The notes beneath the pieces are model-generated. The model had not been told where the DNA came from, ran no database searches, and was given only the letters and a program-made list of their open reading frames with translations. 64,000 nucleotides of DNA from Beijerinckiaceae bacterium (GTDB lineage Bacteria > Pseudomonadota > Alphaproteobacteria > Rhizobiales > Beijerinckiaceae), in NCBI GenBank assembly GCA_947452455.1, contig CANGBX010000008.1, positions 85,796 through 149,795 of the forward strand, in the 5' to 3' direction. Positions 62,423 through 64,000 of the stretch are shown in pieces. Every line of letters begins with the position of its first letter. The stretch's first letter is position 1. Both the position numbers and the translations under genes were made by a program.

Positions 62423-63892
62423 TCAGATCCCCAATTTCTGTTTGAGGAGGTCATTGACCGACTGCGGATTCGCTTTTCCGCCGGTCTGTTTCATCACCTG
62501 ACCAACAAACCAACCAAGCATTGTCGGCTTCGCTTTCGCCTGCTCAACCTTATCCGGATTGGCTGCGATGATCTCATCAACGGCTTTTTCAATCGCACCG
62601 GTGTCGGTCACCTGCTTCATGCCGCGCTGTTCGACGATGGTATTGGGGTCACCACCTTCGCTCCAGACAATCTCGAACAGATCTTTCGCGATCTTGCCGG
62701 AGATGGTGTTGGCAGAGATCAGATCGACAATCGCGCCGAGCTGTTTTGCGGAGATCGGCGAGGTCGCAATCGTCTTGCCTTCCTTGTTCAGACGACCGAA
62801 GAGCTCGTTGATCACCCAGTTCGCCGAGATCTTGGCATCGCGACCGCGAGCAACCTCTTCAAAGTAATCCGCGGACTCGCGCTCCATGACCAACACACCC
62901 GCATCATAGGGCGGCAGGCCATAGTCCTTGATGAAGCGCGCGCGCTTGTCGTCCGGCAATTCCGGCAAACCTGAAGCCAGCGCATCCACATAGGCCTGAT
63001 CGAATTCAAGCGGCAGCAGATCGGGATCGGGGAAGTAGCGATAGTCATGCGCTTCTTCCTTCGAGCGCATAGCGCGCGTCTCGCCCTTGCCGGGATCAAA
63101 CAGGCGGGTCTCCTGATCAATCTTGCCGCCATCTTCAAGGATGGCGATCTGACGGCGCGCCTCAACCTCGACAGCCTGACCAATGAAGCGGATCGAGTTG
63201 ACGTTCTTGATCTCGCAGCGTGTGCCGAGCGGACCACCGGGGCGACGCACGGACACGTTCACGTCAGCGCGCAGGCTGCCCTCTTCCATATTGCCATCGC
63301 AAGTGCCCAGATAACGCAGGATGGTGCGCAGCTTCGACACATAGGCACGCGCCTCTTCTGCCGAGCGGATGTCGGGCTTGGAGACAATCTCCATCAGAGC
63401 CACGCCTGAGCGGTTGAGATCGACGAAACTTTCATTGGGCGACTGGTCATGGAGCGACTTGCCCGCATCCTGCTCCAGATGCAGACGCTCAATGCCGACC
63501 TTGATCTGCTCTGTGGGCGTCACATCGACGATGACTTCGCCCTCGCCCACGATCGGATCTTTGAACTGGCTGATCTGATAGCCCTGCGGCAGATCCGGAT
63601 AGAAGTAATTCTTCCGGTCAAACACGGAGCGGTGATTGATCTGCGCGCGCAGGCCAAGGCCCGTGCGGATCGCCTGTTTGACACATTCCTCGTTGATGAC
63701 GGGCAACATGCCGGGCATGGCTGCATCGACGAGCGAGACATGGCTGTTCTGATCGCCACCGAAAGCGGTCGAGGCGCCGGAGAACAATTTGGAATGGGAT
63801 GTGACCTGCGCATGGATTTCCATGCCCACGACAATCTCCCACTCGCCAGTAGCGCCCTTGAGATATTTGGATGGTTTCGCGGTCGTATTCAT
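62423..63892 (-). CDS. gatB: Asp-tRNA(Asn)/Glu-tRNA(Gln) amidotransferase subunit B
   Basis: [42 protein letters not shown]. Confidence 0.97.
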   Translation of the reverse strand: MNTTAKPSKYLKGATGEWEIVVGMEIHAQVTSHSKLFSGASTAFGGDQNSHVSLVDAAMPGMLPVINEECVKQAIRTGLGLRAQINHRSVFDRKNYFYPDLPQGYQISQFKDPIVGEGEVIVDVTPTEQIKVGIERLHLEQDAGKSLHDQSPNESFVDLNRSGVALMEIVSKPDIRSAEEARAYVSKLRTILRYLGTCDGNMEEGSLRADVNVSVRRPGGPLGTRCEIKNVNSIRFIGQAVEVEARRQIAILEDGGKIDQETRLFDPGKGETRAMRSKEEAHDYRYFPDPDLLPLEFDQAYVDALASGLPELPDDKRARFIKDYGLPPYDAGVLVMERESADYFEEVARGRDAKISANWVINELFGRLNKEGKTIATSPISAKQLGAIVDLISANTISGKIAKDLFEIVWSEGGDPNTIVEQRGMKQVTDTGAIEKAVDEIIAANPDKVEQAKAKPTMLGWFVGQVMKQTGGKANPQSVNDLLKQKLGI

Positions 63893-63897
63893 CTGGC

Positions 63898-64000
63898 TCA
63901 CCACCAAGCTTTCGGCAGGGACATGCGGCCCGCCGCCTGTTCAATCACTTCAGCGACTGAGAAGAGCGTTTCTTCTTCAAACGGACGGCCGATCAATTGC
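63898..64000 (-). CDS. gatA: C-terminus of Asp/Glu-tRNA amidotransferase subunit A (truncated by window)
   Basis: Minus strand translates to …[33 protein letters not shown], immediately upstream of gatB. Confidence 0.9.
   Translation of the reverse strand, partial: QLIGRPFEEETLFSVAEVIEQAAGRMSLPKAWW

Overview
This window is a stretch of alphaproteobacterial chromosome. Gene order and protein families suggest Hyphomicrobiales/Rhizobiales. It is built mainly from conserved housekeeping blocks: hppA; thiM/thiL; nusB-ribH-ribE-ribD-nrdR-glyA; an L,D-transpeptidase with an LdtR-type MarR regulator; hemB; bpt-parC-recO-era-rnc-lepB-pdxJ-pyrE; rsh-rpoZ; smpB-dapA; and gatB with the 3' end of gatA. 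Accessory material sits between these blocks: a HigBA-like toxin-antitoxin pair (223-899); a tcuAB pair (27529-30028); a tRNA-Ser(GCT) followed by a small AT-rich segment encoding DUF805 and DUF4436-like membrane proteins (39170-41290); a putative catabolic cluster (41298-50776) with an atypical PQQ dehydrogenase and cytochrome c, a family III CoA-transferase, a divergent LeuCD-type hydratase, an ICL/PEP-mutase-family lyase and three orphan periplasmic binding proteins; a NikK/CbiK-NikMLQO-type Ni/Co ECF uptake operon (52882-56317) preceded by an inverted repeat; two ABC-type membrane proteins; and a lysine/alanine-repeat histone-H1-like protein. The best candidate for something undescribed is the 41-51 kb catabolic cluster, because its dehydrogenase has unusual residues at expected metal-ligand and vicinal-disulfide positions. 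I found no CRISPR array, rRNA, transposase or prophage. All assignments come from reading the supplied translations and sequence; no database search was run.
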